A stretch of 64,000 nt of DNA. Origin: Corylus avellana. Lineage: Eukaryota; Streptophyta; Magnoliopsida; Fagales; Betulaceae. Each line of letters opens with the position of its first letter. Position 1 is the first letter of the stretch. The translations under genes were made by a program, and so were the position numbers. Positions 24,484-36,033 of this stretch are shown in pieces. The notes below the pieces were generated by a model that was given only the letters and a program-made list of their open reading frames with translations, was not told the DNA's origin and searched no databases. Where the stretch lies: the NCBI RefSeq assembly GCF_901000735.1, contig NC_081543.1, forward strand, positions 18,885,970-18,949,969, given 5' to 3'.

Positions 24484-25823
24484 AAGGATATGCTATGGGG
24501 TGCCTCCCATGAGCGCTAAGTTTAACGTCTTCAGCCAGACTGGGGCACTTTAAACTTGAAGCACCAGTCTTTTCTTCTCTTGCACCAAAGGGAATGAATC
24601 TTTTCTGCTGCAAGGTGCTTTCAAGTGTTATAGATCGGGGAGGACCACTCTGAGTTTCCTCAAACAGTTGCTCATCCGGTGGAAAATCATGAACTGGAAT
24701 ATAATAAGAAGAAAACTCAGGAAAACTCAGGGAGCTTCTCTATCTTGATGTCCTCAATTTGCTCATGTGGTAGATCTAACAGACTTTTCTCTTGGCCTCT
24801 TGGTGTTTCAGGAATAAGAGCTAAGGGTGAAATAATCTCAGTGCTCTCTTCTTTTTCCTGATGTGGCTCTTGTGGATCTTCGGTTTTCTCCTCTTTCCCC
24901 TCTTCCACTTGATTTTAAGCCACCTCTTCACTCCTCAATGAGACAGCTTGCTCATGATAGTAGGTGTACTCTTCCTCCATGTATTGTCCATTGGGATTTT
25001 CCATCAACTGACTTTGACACTCTTCTTCTTGGTATTGTGGAGGCCTATTGATGGGGAATGCACTCCGCTCCTTGGCAAATTGTTCCATTCGTACTTCCAG
25101 TCTTTGAAGTGCTAAATCACGCCTTGTATTGATTTGTTCTTGATCAGTCATCAATTGCTGTTGTGAAGTCACCAATTGTCGTACAAGATCCTTCAGGTCA
25201 TCCTTCTCTGGCTTCTGAGCTGGTTGGACTGCTTGTTGTGGATTGCCTTGCTGTCCTTGAAGGTTCAGAATATTCCGACTATTACTCCATGAGGAATTGG
25301 GGTGGTTACGCCACCCTACATTATAGGTGTTGGAGTATGAATTGTTCTTGTGAGGATAATTGTGCTGTCCCACATAATTTGCTTGCTCCTAATCTGCAGA
25401 TGAATACAAAGGGCAAGTCTCAGTAATGTGATCTAAATGAGAACATATGGCACATACCTGAAGTTGAGTGGCTGGCTGAATAGGAGATATGTTCTGAGTA
25501 GTCATGGCTTTAACAATCATATCTAACTTTCTTTCCACAACCGCCATTTGACTTGGTAGTGGTGAAGCCGTTTGAGAGGAATATGAATGGTTGCTAGGAG
25601 CTTAAGCTTGCTGTGAGAGATTGGACTGTTGGCTCCATGTTGGGTTACATGAATCAAAATAGTTGTCGTTCCCCGGTCTAGAGAACAATGTGTTCATGTA
25701 CTCATAATGTTTGTTAGAAATTTGGTTAAGAATTTGTTGCATTTTAGGACATTCTCTAACATGGTGATAAGGGTCATGGCAACATGAACAAGGTCTATGG
25801 GGTGTCGGAATGCCACCCCACAT
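24484..25823 (-). pseudogene. Divergent gag-like ORF with two CCHC knuckles
   Basis: The start is set at MWGGIPTPHR because the knuckle follows at once. Knuckle 1 is CSCCHDPYHHVREC and knuckle 2 is CAICSHLDHITETC, both fitting CX2CX4HX4C. Between and after them are segments shared with the family gag (AVVERKLDMIVKAMT, NNSYSNTYNVGWRNHPN). The capsid core of the other gags (FLKRFFPAQKTK, EAWDHFNSLL) is missing. In-frame stops lie near 25603, 25390 and 24914. A 10-bp tandem duplication (GAAAACTCAG twice, 24711-24730) shifts the frame; beyond it the frame runs on to SLAEDVKLSAHGRHPI. The unusual two-knuckle layout may come from recombination with another gag. RNA binding is the likely former role. 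Confidence 0.6.
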
Positions 25824-26159
25824 GTGTGAAAGCAAAAATAAAATACCAAAAAAATTAAAAGTAAAAAGGAAAAACAAAATTGATAATAAAACTTACGAAG
25901 TTGCAGACTCAACTGACCCTGCATGAAAGAAAAAAAATCAGATCTATAATTAGTGCAGTAACTGTGCTGCTATCTGGATGTGCAATCGATCGCACCGTGA
26001 GGTGCGTTCAATCACATTGGTGCGCTCGATTGCCATGGTTGGGCGATCGATCGCACCTCCAGAGGCAGAACTGGAACTGCGGAAGACTAGAGAAAAAATA
26101 ATAAAAAAAATCAACCAAAAATAAACTAAGGGAAAAAATTCTAAACAAAATCAAAAAAT
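25824..26159 (-). other. Leader between primer site and gag-like ORF
   Basis: AT-rich with a palindrome cluster at 25982-26060 (CAATCGATCGCACC, GGCGATCGATCGCACC). A short ORF with a hydrophobic Phe/Leu stretch covers it, probably not a real product. Confidence 0.5.
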
Positions 26160-26176
26160 ACCCGGCAACGGTGCCA
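26160..26176 (-). other. Primer binding site (tRNA-Asp type), internal unit of B
   Basis: ACCCGGCAACGGTGCCA on + is the complement of the tRNA-Asp primer site with two differences. It lies directly next to an LTR start at 26183. Confidence 0.8.
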
Positions 26177-26182
26177 AAAACT

Positions 26183-26290
26183 TGTTGTGCCAAATACTAC
26201 CTAAATTAATAGATAATATTTAGTACGTTTTAACTCGCAAGTGCACAAGATCAAAACAATAGTATAGTGCAGCAAGTACGAGGTTGAACC
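26183..26290 (-). repeat. LTR fragment, subfamily 2 (start only)
   Basis: It begins TGTTGTGCCAAATACTACC, the variant found at 52286 and 53649, unlike the LTRs of A, B and C. Only 108 bp are present before the gap. Confidence 0.75.
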
Positions 26291-26390
26291 NNNNNNNNNN
26301 NNNNNNNNNNNNNNNNNNNNNNNNNNNNNNNNNNNNNNNNNNNNNNNNNNNNNNNNNNNNNNNNNNNNNNNNNNNNNNNNNNNNNNNNNN
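26291..26390. other. Assembly gap (100 N)
   Basis: The remainder of the LTR starting at 26183 (over 1 kb expected) is hidden or absent here. Confidence 0.95.
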
Positions 26391-26978
26391 ATATATATAT
26401 ATATATATTTTAAGAGACAAACAACAACATGAAATTGGGACAAAGTGTGTGTGAACATGTGTGCCCATACCCCCAAACTTAAATAACACATTGTCCCCAA
26501 TGTATCTAAATAAAGGAGAGAGTGTACCCGAGAGATGGACGACATAGTCTTGGAAAGCATGGCTCATAGCACACCCCCAAACTTCAATTGAAGCACACTT
26601 GTCCCTGCAAAATAAGAAAACACACAAACAAGTAAAAAGAAACGAACTAAATGAAATAAAAATTGAACACAAAAAGAATAATAAAAATATCTAGGAGATG
26701 CTGCCAAGTGCGCTCGAACGCACAACATGTGCGATCAATCGCACTAACAGGGTGCGGTAGCATCACCACTGGAGACCTGCGATCGATCGCATGTGTTGTG
26801 CGATCGATCGCAGTAACAAAATGTAAAAGAAAACGACATAACACCAAAACACCAAAAATACTAAACACAAATGAAAACACAACAAAATATAAATCAAACT
26901 ACAAAATAAAAGGATATGCTATGGGGTGCCTCCCATAAGCGCTAAGTTTTACGTCTTCAACCAGACTGTGGTCCTTTC
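26391..26978 (-). other. 3' untranslated part following the 3' ORF in element B
   Basis: An AT microsatellite at 26391-26408 is followed by sequence homologous to 23880-24500. That includes two polypurine-like complements (about 26466 and 26571), a palindrome cluster at 26706-26812 and the conserved box around CTCCCATAAGCGCTAAG near 26930. Confidence 0.7.
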
Positions 26979-28100
26979 TCAATGTGGTCCAGAAGTGGAT
27001 GCTCCAGATGGTGGAGGGGGTAATCGGCTCAAGATGGACCGCATGGCTTCCTCCATGGCAGTCAACCGTTGATTCATGTGGACCTTATCTTCCTAGGCCT
27101 CCCTTCGTTGATCAACGAGCTCTCTTTGAAGTCCTTCCATTTTGTCACGAAGGGCTCGGTACTGGATGGCTCGAATATCAATTGCAGCTGCATCATCATT
27201 GTCCGTTTTCGGCTCAGATGCTAGTTCGTCTTCAGCCATTGGTTCGGCCTCACCCATCTCTTCCCCAGCTTTCGGGAGTGCTTGGGGCATATGGGAGCAA
27301 CTCTTATTCCATTGGCGAATGCCAAATATTGGAGTTGTCATGACTAGCTCATCAGCTGCAGTGCCCTTGATACCCTTTTTCCGAAGGATATGTGTGATTA
27401 AGTAAGGGAAGGGCAGCCCCCATGAGTGAGCGAACTCTACTCCCCCAATATGCACTCCATTCCAAAATTTGTAGATTTAGGTCCATATGATGTCGAGGAT
27501 GGAGTACCATTCATCCTTGTGGAAGGCGTAGAGAGTTTGGAGGAATTGATCACGTCTTTAAGTTTTGTGTCCCATGGGGAAAGCATTTCGGTGAAGTACC
27601 GAATCCACGAACAATAACCTTTGCGGCAACTTGGACCGGCTGCCAGCATTGTGGTGTGCATCCGCATAGAGCCCTTGACACATGTCTTCAATGATTTTCG
27701 TCACATAATATCGGGCTGGTTGCTCGGCGAGATTTGTAGTTTCGGGAGGATGCACATCATTTCATTGCAAGGCGGCAGCTATGTTGGCTCTTGTCACATG
27801 AACTATTTGCCCCCGAACTTTGGAGGAGATAGCAGCCGGGTTGTCACAGTCATGAGAGAGCTTGGCATAGAATTCTACGACCAACTTTCGGTAGACGGTA
27901 GAGGTGACCAGTTTGAACCACTTCCTAAGACCCCTTCGCCTAAACTCTGCAACCGCCCATTGAGTTGCTTCGTTGTTTTGGAAATCTTCTCTGATGGCGA
28001 AGGTGGTTTCAAACAGTAGCTCCCACTCTTCAAAGGCTAGTGGGGGAGAAACGGCATGAGCTGCTGACCCTCTGGAAGATGAAGCACGTGTTCGAGGCAT
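26979..28100 (-). pseudogene. 3' ORF in element B, 'putative plant transposon protein'-like
   Basis: The start is MPRTRASSSRGSAAHAVSPP at 28100. The first 112 codons are open: WELLFETTFAIREDFQNNEA, then KLVVEFYAKLSHDCDN and GQIVHVTRANIAAAL. A frameshift near 27760 follows. The next frame reads YYVTKIIEDMCQGLYADAHH, DSVLHRNAFPMGHKT and, after further breaks, GLPFPYLITHILRKKGIKG with GIRQWNKSCSHMP. The tail is acidic and then coiled-coil-like (DKMEGLQRELVDQRREA). The stop is TGA at 26979-26981. It is the best preserved of three copies (others at 16302 and 38151). Function of the family is unknown. Confidence 0.65.
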
Positions 28101-28860
28101 TTGGGAGTTGGTTGGGAACTTTCGTCGAACAGGTGGTGTACACTTTCGATGACTTCAAAGACAACTCCGGCCAACTATGCTTTAAACTCCCTGCAAATAA
28201 ATAGAATCCCAACACAGAAGTAATGTGGGTGGAGAAACACCCACAATTGTAAGAAAAAAAATAAATTGGGGTTGGGTAAGTGTTCGGAGTTTGAGGGTTG
28301 GAGTGAGAATAGGATGTGTGAAGCTTTGTTTTGGTGGAAGGTGGTGGTATGGTAGCTGGAAAAGGTCTTAGATGGAGGTGAGGGAGTGATTTTGGTGAAA
28401 TTTGGGTGAAATAATGGTAGAAGAAGGAGTGCCGGAGGTGGAGGTGTGAAATGGGATTGTATGGCACCGGGAGAGAGGTTGTGGGCCATGGGGAAAAAAG
28501 TGACTTAAATAGTTCGTAGGCCTTGCTGGCTGAGTGCGCTCGATCGCATTCGTCCAGAGGCACGCATATCTGGGCATAGTGCGCTCGATCGCACTAACAG
28601 AGAGTATTTAGCCCCTCTCGGTTACTGCGATCGATCGTAGTACCAGAATGTCAATTTTTATTTTTTTTTTGAAATAAAAGAAAAGTAAAAGGGCAAAACA
28701 TCAAAGAAAATCAAGACATGTGAAGGAAAGAAAATAAGATAAAAAAGACAAGAGAAAAAAAAATGTTACTGTCCTTTTAGTGGCATCAGTACCACTGTTG
28801 TAGGTAGACGCGTTTGAGGGTCTTGCCTGCTCAATGCATCTACTGGTGACTGTAGGACTC
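28101..28860 (-). other. Region between gag and 3' ORF, element B
   Basis: A Pro/Ser/His-rich but probably untranslated leader (28101-28500), a palindrome cluster (28534-28646) and an A/T-rich tract up to the gag stop. Pol would lie here in an autonomous element; none is present. An acceptor-like TTTGCAG on - lies near 28190. Confidence 0.6.
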
Positions 28861-30334
28861 CTAGTGTGAAGAGCTGCACTTGAGCTCTTCAGATTTAGGC
28901 TCAAGTGCTCTTGTAGGAGTGGGACCTCTTTGAACTGTGACTGCCTTCAGCTGTTGGTGATTACTTGGATTAGGTACTGTTTGAGCTGGGAATTCCCCCT
29001 GCTTCCTCTCACTCAGCTCCTTTGCCATCTGACTCATTTGCACTTCCAGCTTTTATATGGCTTGCTCAGTCTTTATGTTGACATGTTTTTGATCAGCCAT
29101 AAATTGTTGTTGCGATGTCACCAGGTTATGTATCATATTCTCCAGTTGGTTCATCTTTGGTTCTTGAGCTGGTTGACTTGCTTGTTGGGGCCTTTTCTGC
29201 CGTCCTTGATTATTACTCCAGGAAAAATTGGGATGGTTACGCCATCCTGGATTGTAAGTATTGGAGTATGGGTTGTTTTGTGGGGGTAGTTGTTCTGTCC
29301 CACAAAGTTTACCTCTTCTTGTTCTGCAAAAGCACATTTCTCAGTGGTGTGATCTAGATGGGAACAAATAGCACATACCTGGAATTGTGTGTCTTGTTGC
29401 AGAGGTGAAGTTTTCTGGACAGTCATGGCCTTGACAAGCATATCCAATTTCTTTTCTACTGCAGCCAATAGATGAGTTGATCCACCACTGAGATTCACTT
29501 CATACATGCCTTGCTCTTAATTCCTCTCCTTCCTCTTGAACAGAATTGCTGTGAATGCTCACTTAATGTTTCAAAAAGTTCCACAGCTTCCCCACTACTT
29601 TTTTCCATCAGTGTTCCTCCGCAAGCTGAGTCAACCATCCCTTTCTTTGTATCATCTAATCCTTCATAGAAGATTTGCACTTGCTCATCTTGAGGGATGT
29701 TGTGATGTGGACACTTTAGGAGTAAGGAGTTGAAGTGATCCCAGGCTTCAAAGAACAAATCTCCGTCTCGTTGTTGGAACATTTGAAGTTCCCTTTTAAG
29801 TTGCTTTGTCTTCTGGGCTGGGAAAAACCTCTTCAAAAATTTGGTGGTCAATTCTTCCTAAGTATGAATGGATTCTGCAGGCAAGGAATTGTACCACAGT
29901 TTAGCATTATCTTTCAAGGAAAAAGGAAAGAGAACTAACCTGAGTCTCTCGGGAGTTAGGCCTTGAACATTCTGCAACTTGCATAAGTCAAAGAATTCTT
30001 TTATATGCAAGTTGGGATCCTCAGTAGCTGTGCCTCTGAAGTGGGTTAATGCATTGAGAATTTGGGGAGAAATATAATAACTGGCATCCACCTCCGGTTG
30101 ATATGCTATACATGAGGGTTGATGGAGGTTTGTTGGCACGTACGCTTGCTAAATAGGTCTCCTCACTCGTGGTGGATTTGCTTCTAGGTGTCTTGGCCCA
30201 ATTGGATTCTCTTGCATGTCTTCCATTTCAACTTCTTCTCCTCCTTCTTTGTCTCTAGGTCGTTGTCGAATTGTCCGCTCAATTTCAGGATCGAGGGGAA
30301 AAACGGTTGAGGCTTGAGATCGACGACCTTGCAT
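28861..30334 (-). pseudogene. gag of element B
   Basis: The start is MQGRRSQASTVFPLDPEIER at 30334, close behind the leader. The capsid region has HFRGTATEDPNLHIKEFFDL, AKLWYNSLPAESIHT, LTTKFLKRFFPAQKTKQ, EAWDHFNSLLLKCPHHN and GMVDSACGGTLMEKSS. The knuckle CAICSHLDHTTEKC is intact (CX2CX4HX4C). A Gln-rich part and EVQMSQMAKELSERKQGEFP follow, ending KCSSSH at 28861. Breaks are stops at about 30149, 29855 and 29053 and frameshifts near 29500 and 29275. It encoded a structural polyprotein of about 490 residues forming the particle and binding RNA. It ends without the linker to pol that element A has. Confidence 0.85.
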
Positions 30335-30610
30335 GAACTTGGCAGCTTCAGCACTGCCTGGTCTGGATGCTCTCTAGAACTGCGCTCGATCGCAGGTTGG
30401 TGCGTTCGATCGCAATGCGCTCGATCGAACTTGGCTGACAACTGATCGGAATCACAGAATGCCAATCCGCAACCTGCAACAGAAACAGAAAAGCGAAGGG
30501 AAACAAAAATTCTTTTTGATTTTTTTTTTTTTTTCTAATACTATATTAAAAATTGAAAATTAAACTATCAAAACTAAAGGAAGATAAATTTAAACAAAAT
30601 TCACCACAAT
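30335..30610 (-). other. Leader of element B
   Basis: Noncoding, with a palindrome cluster at 30379-30430 (GCTCGATCGCAGGTTGG and relatives) and a T-run at 30518-30534. Confidence 0.6.
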
Positions 30611-30627
30611 CCTTGGCAACGGTGACA
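30611..30627 (-). other. Primer binding site (tRNA-Asp type), element B
   Basis: CCTTGGCAACGGTGACA on +, four differences from the exact tRNA-Asp 3' end. It lies next to the LTR at 30634. Confidence 0.75.
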
Positions 30628-30633
30628 AAAACT

Positions 30634-31992
30634 TGTTGTGCAAAAATATACCTAAATTAATAGGTAAATAATTGTACGTTTTACCTGCAAGTGCACAAGG
30701 TCAACATGGTAGTATAGGGTGCAAGTACAGGATCATTCCCACGAGGATTGCTGAATTTATGTTTAAAAATAAATTCCTTAAGCAAAAGCAAACTAAAATT
30801 GATTGTTGATGAGATGATAATATAGGGTAAAGGCAGGGCTTTGATATCCACCACTAATTATATTAAACTAGTATTTCAATATGTCAATGCTTTGATTAAG
30901 TTATGCATATTTAATGTCTGCCAACCTAAGGGTTAAACTCTAACGCCTTAAGCTATTGATTTCCCTAAGCAACGAATTAGCCACTTGGTCCATGCTCTAA
31001 TTCTTTTCTTTCCTAAAGGATTTAGCATGTCTATACTAAGTTGTTCTTTAGAAAAGCATATGTTCTATGGAAATCGACAAACACACAAGGCCTAGGGCAT
31101 GGATACATACTCCCGGTTCCCTATGTTGATTAACCCAAGAATCGCGGTGTGGATTCTTTTGTTACTTAAGTTAAACCCAGGACTCGGCCATCCAAATTGA
31201 TCTAACTAACAAGTCCATACCACATGCACATGTTGATCAGGCATACACATATGAGGAATTCATGCAAGCAGGTATTAATCAAGTTAAATAGCACAACATG
31301 ATCATCACAAGGCACCAATATTGAAATATTAATTTAACATAACTAGGGCTTCAATCTAGCCTTACTAAATAAATTAGCTACACATAGTTGATGTTAAACA
31401 TCTTCATAAAAGAAAAGAAAAGAAAAGAAAGAATAAACCCGAGATTTGACTTGAGCTCCTATTCTTCTCCCTTCTCCAAGGCTCCCTATTCTAAAGGCGT
31501 AGGAGTCTATTTATAGGCTTTAGAAGTCCTTGGAAAAGTAGTAAACCTTAGGGTTTTTGCAGGGTTTCAGTCCTATTACAATTTGGAGTTTGAAAAACCC
31601 TCATATGGAAATAGGGACATTGTAGCCGCCACTTGGAATGCCTCCTGCGCACGGGTGCGCTCGATCGCAGCCCGTGTGCGCTTAATTGCACGTCTGTGAT
31701 CGATGCCTCTTTTGCCTGAGCTCGATCGCTCCTGGCCTGGCTCATGCAGCATCTCCTTTGGTATTGCGCTTGATCGCAGGTACCCTGCGATTGATCGCAG
31801 TATCAGGAAGCTCCAATTTTCCCATATTCTCTTTTTTGAGCCTAAATCACCCAGTTTTACTTTACTTTCTTCCAAAAGCCTGTAAAAATATCAAAAACAC
31901 AGAAAGGAAGTAAAATGACCTAATTAACCAAAACCAAAGGATTAAAACATGTAAGATAAGGGCTGAAAATATGAATATTGTAGCGCTTATCA
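30634..31992 (-). repeat. 5' LTR of element B
   Basis: 1359 bp, TGTTGTGCAAAAATATACC to GCGCTTATCA, closely matching 21347-22708. Palindrome cluster at about 31655-31803; TATA complement near 31515. Confidence 0.9.
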
Positions 31993-31997
31993 CTAGT

Positions 31998-32907
31998 GGA
32001 CGAGTGAAGTCTCGTGAGGGTTTTCCAAAAATGTTACCCACAAACATTATGCACGGTTCATGTTATCCCAAACATTAAAGTATCACTTCAAGATCATGTT
32101 TTCCATTCATTAGCAAGTTTAAAAAGATGAACTCCATCTTCACAATGACTTGGAATCTCAAAGTGCAATTACTTACAAAGGACATGCTAGATCATCACAA
32201 GTTCAAAAATTGTGTACAGTGAACTAGTACAAAATTATGAAGCTTCCAAATCTTTCCAATATGCAATGTCTCCTTATCTCATAATTCACTGAAATTCCTA
32301 TTAGAATGACACACTGGCATATTATGAGGCTTCCAAAATCTTTTCAAGATGCAGAAACACACATATTAGACCTCATGTCATACCTCACAAATTATGTGCT
32401 AATGTGTTTGTGTGATCAGATCAAACATGTGATTTTTCAACTGTCCTAAACAAGTAATCAACTAACAGATTCACTCATCAGATCATGTGTTCAAAATTTT
32501 AAGCCCACTGAAGAATTCAAGCCACAATTCTTTCTAGATCAACCTAAAAATTTAGGATAAACATGAACATGCATAAAATTTTTTTTAATTAAATTAATTA
32601 ATTATTTTTCAAAGAGACAAACAACACACAAAACAAATAGCATGAAATTGGGACAAAGTGTGTGTGAACATGTGTGCCCATACCCCCAAACTTAAATGAC
32701 ACATTGTCCCCAATGTGTCTAAGTAAAGGAAAGAATGTACCCGGGAGATGGTCGACATAGACTTGGAAAGCATGGCTCATAGGATACCCCCAAACTTGAA
32801 TGGAAGCACACTTGTCCCGCCTTCAGTGGCTTCAGTACCACTGTTTTGAGTAGATGCGCTTGAGGTTTGTGCCTGCTCAAACACGTCTTCTTGTGATTGT
32901 AATGCTC
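31998..32907 (-). other. 3' untranslated part of element C, right piece
   Basis: It continues from 21341 across the element B insertion. No coding signal. About 370 bp present in the sister copy (43500-43905) are missing at about 32328. Polypurine-like complements lie near 32681 and 32787. Confidence 0.75.
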
Positions 32908-34376
32908 CTAGTGTGAAGAGCTGCACTTGAGCTCAGAATATGGCTCAAGTGCTCTTGTAGGAGTAGGACCTCTCAGAATTGTGGCGGCCTTCAACTGCTG
33001 GTGATTTTCTGGGTTAGGTATTGTTTGAGCTGGAAATTCTCCTTGCTTCCTCTCACTCAGCTCCTTTGCCATCTGACCCATTTGCACTTCCAGTTTTTGT
33101 ATGGCTTGCTCAGTCCTTGTATTGACATGTTTTTGATCAGCCATGAACTACTCTTGTGAAGTCACCAGGTTGTGTATCATATTCTCCAGTTGGTTCATCT
33201 TTGGCTCTTGAGTTGGTTGGCTTGCTTGTTGGGGCCCTTTCTGTTGTCCTTGATTATTGCTCCAGGAGAAATTTGGATGGTTGTGCCATCCTGGATTATA
33301 AGTATTGGAGTATGGGTTGTTCTTGTAGTGATAATTGTTTTGTCCCACAAAATTCACCTCTTCTTGATCTGCAAAAGGACACATCTCAATGGTGTGATCT
33401 AAATGGGAACAGACAGCACATACCTGGATTGGTGGGTCCTGTTGCAGAGGTGAGATTTTCTGAACTGTCATGGCCTTGACAAGCATATCCAATTTCTTTT
33501 CTACCGCATCCAACTGATTGGTTGATCCCCCACTGAGGTTTACTTCATACATGCCCTTGCTCTTAATTCCTCTTCTTCCCCTTGAGCAAAATTGTTGTGA
33601 GTGCTCACTTAATGTCTCGAAAAGTTCCACAGCTTCCTCACTACTCTTTTCCATAAGTGTTCCTCCACAAGCTGAATCAACCATCCCTTTGTTAGTATCA
33701 TCTAACCCTTTATAGAAAATTTGTACTTGCTCATCTTGAGGGATGTTGTGGTGTGGGCACTTTAGAAGTAAGGAATTGAAGTGGTCCCAGGCTTCAAATA
33801 ACAAATCTCCGTCTCGTTGTTGGAACAATTGAAGTTCCCTTTTAAGTTGCTTTGTCTTCTGGGCTGGGAAAAACCTCTTCAGAAACTTGGTGGTCAATTC
33901 TTCCCAAGTATGAATGGACTCTGCAGGCAAGGAATTGTACCACAATTTAGCATTATCTTTCAAGGAAAAAGGAAAGAGGACTAACCTGAGTCTCTCTGGA
34001 GTTAGGCCTTGAACATGCTGCAACTTGCATAAGTCAAAGAATTCCTTAAGATGCAAGTTGGGATCCTCAGTAGTTGAGCCTCTGCAATGAGTCCATGCTT
34101 GAGGATTTGGGCAGATATATAATAGCTGACATCCACCTCTGGTTGATATGCTATGCAAGAGGGTTGATGGAGGTTTGTTGGCACATATGCCTGCTTCATT
34201 GGTCTCCTCACCTGTGGTGAATTTACTTCTAAGGGTCTTGGCCCAATTGGATTTTCTTGCAAATCTTCCATTTAAACTTCTTCTTCTTCTTTGTCTCTAG
34301 GTCGTTGTCGAATTGTCCGCTCAATTTCAGGACCAAGTGGAAGAACGGTTGAGGCTTGAGATCGACAACCTTGCAT
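32908..34376 (-). pseudogene. gag of element C
   Basis: The start is MQGCRSQASTVLPLGPEIER at 34376. A TAA interrupts the N-terminal part near 34272. After a frameshift near 34100 a long open stretch (34158-33148) holds the full capsid and nucleocapsid. Motifs include EDPNLHLKEFFDLCKLQHVQ, AKLWYNSLPAESIHTWEELT, EAWDHFNSLLLKCPHHN, and the intact knuckle CAVCSHLDHTIEMC. A single TAG at 33145-33147 (SQE*FMADQ, where sisters read SQQQF) splits the Gln-rich tail, which ends SSSH at 32908. With only three breaks it is one of the two freshest gags here. It is the only protein this element encodes; it would have formed particles using partner enzymes supplied in trans. Confidence 0.85.
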
Positions 34377-34662
34377 GAACTGGATTACTTCTTCAATTAG
34401 GCAGCTTCAGTACTGCCTGGTCCGGATGCTCCCTGGAACTACGCTCGATCGCAGGTTGGTGCGTTCGATCGCAGTGCGCTCGATCGCACTTGGCTGACGA
34501 TTGATCGCAATCACAGAATGCCAATCCGCAACCCGAAACAAAAAATGGAAAAGTTAGGGAAAACAAGAAATTCTTTTTTATTTTTGCCAACACTAAATTA
34601 AAAATTGAAAATTAAAATAACAAAACTAAAGGAAAATAATTTTAAACAAAATTTGCCGCAAT
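34377..34662 (-). other. Leader of element C
   Basis: Noncoding, with a palindrome cluster at 34441-34510 containing GCTCGATCGCA, GTTCGATCGCAG and GATTGATCGCAATCAC. Confidence 0.6.
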
Positions 34663-34679
34663 CCCTGGCAACAGCGCCA
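34663..34679 (-). other. Primer binding site (tRNA-Asp type), element C
   Basis: CCCTGGCAACAGCGCCA on +, two differences from the tRNA-Asp 3' end. Confidence 0.85.
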
Positions 34680-34685
34680 AAAACT

Positions 34686-36033
34686 TGTTGTGCAACAATC
34701 TACCAAAATTAATAGGTGAATAATTATATGTTTTACCTGCAAATGCACAAGGTCAACATAGTAGTATATGGTGCAAGTACAGGATCATTCCCACGAGGAT
34801 TGCTGAATTTATGTTTAAAAATAGATTCCTTAAGCAAAAGCAAAACAAAGATTGATTTTTTGAAGTGATGATAATAAAGGGTAGGGCTTTGATATCCACC
34901 ACTAATTATATTTAGCTAATATAACAATATGCCAATGCTTTGATCACGTTATGCATATCTAATGTTTGTCAACCTTAGGGCATGGCGTATACTCCTAAGG
35001 CTATAGATTTTCCTAAGCAACAAGTTAGGCATGGCATCTACTCTAACTCCTTTCATTCCTAAGGGATTTAGCAAGATTTATACTAAGTTGTTCCTTAGAA
35101 AAGCATATGTTCTATGGAAATCGACAAACACACGAGGCCTAGGGCATGGCATATACTCCCGGTTCCCCATGTTGATTAACCCAAGAACCCGGCGTGGATT
35201 TCTTTTCTTACTTATGTTAAACCCAGGACTCGGCCATCCAAATTCGTTTAACTAACTAGTCCATACCACATGCATATGTTGATCAGGCACACACATATGG
35301 GGAATTCATGCAAGCAGGTATTAATCAAGTTAAATAGCACAACAAGGTCATCACAAAGGCGCCAATATTGAAATATTGACAAAACATAACTAGGGCTTCA
35401 ATCAAGCCCTACTAATTAAATTAGCTACACATAAAGTTAATGTTAAACATCTTCATAAAAGAAAAGAAAAGAATAAACCCGAGACTTGAACTTGAAGAGC
35501 TCCTATTCTTCTCCTTCCCAAGTATATCAATTCTAGAGGCTTAAGGGTCTATTTATAGGCTTTAGAAGTCCTAGACAAAGTAGTAAACCTAGGGATTTCG
35601 TAGGGTTTTGAGACCTATTACAAATTGGAATTGGAAAACCCTAATATGGAAATAATGTCAATCTAGCCGCCACTTGATAAGTCTCCTACGCACGGGTGCA
35701 CTCGATCGCAGCCCGTGTGCGCTCGATCGCAGGTCTGCCATCGTTCCTTCTTTTGGCATGCGCTCAATCGCTCCTGGCCTGTTCGATGCTGTGTTCTCTC
35801 GGGTATTGCGCTCGATCGCAGGTACCCTGCGATTGATCGGAGTACCAGGGAGCTCCAATTGTCTTCATTTCCTCTTTTGAGCTCAAATCACCTAATTTTA
35901 CTTCATTTTCTTCCAAAAGCCAGTAAAAGTATGAAAAACACAAAAAGGAATTAAAATGGCCTAATTAATTAAAACCAAAGGATAAAAACATGCAAGTTAA
36001 GGGCTGAAAATATGAATATTTTAGCACTTATCA
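34686..36033 (-). repeat. 5' LTR of element C
   Basis: 1348 bp, the same length as its partner at 19843-21190. TATA complement near 35555; palindrome cluster at about 35695-35845. Confidence 0.9.

Larger units (their letters stand above)
21347..31992 (-). mobile_element. Element B: composite Athila-like retrotransposon, nested in C
   Basis: LTRs at 30634-31992 (5', 1359 bp) and 21347-22708 (3', 1362 bp) share a variant end GCGCTTATCA not seen in the other LTRs here, so they belong together. The CTAGT duplication flanks both. Going 5' to 3' on -: primer site, gag (30334-28861), leader, 3' ORF (28100-26979), untranslated part and a gap. Then come the start of another LTR (26183-26290), its primer site, a second gag-like ORF (25823-24484) and the 3' untranslated part. 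No pol is seen. The middle may be an older nested element or a recombinant, hidden by the gap. Confidence 0.8.
19843..36033 (-). mobile_element. Element C: gag-only Athila-like retrotransposon, nested in A
   Basis: LTRs of exactly 1348 bp each lie at 34686-36033 (5') and 19843-21190 (3'). The tRNA-Asp-type primer complement is at 34663-34679 and the gag at 32908-34376. The 3' untranslated part is split by element B (21191-21346 and 31998-32907). Without B the internal region is only about 2.8 kb. There is no room for pol and none is seen, so C needed proteins in trans (inference). It has a CCHC gag and the family's usual polypurine tract. The sister copy at 41667-46679 has the same gag-only structure. 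Confidence 0.85.
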
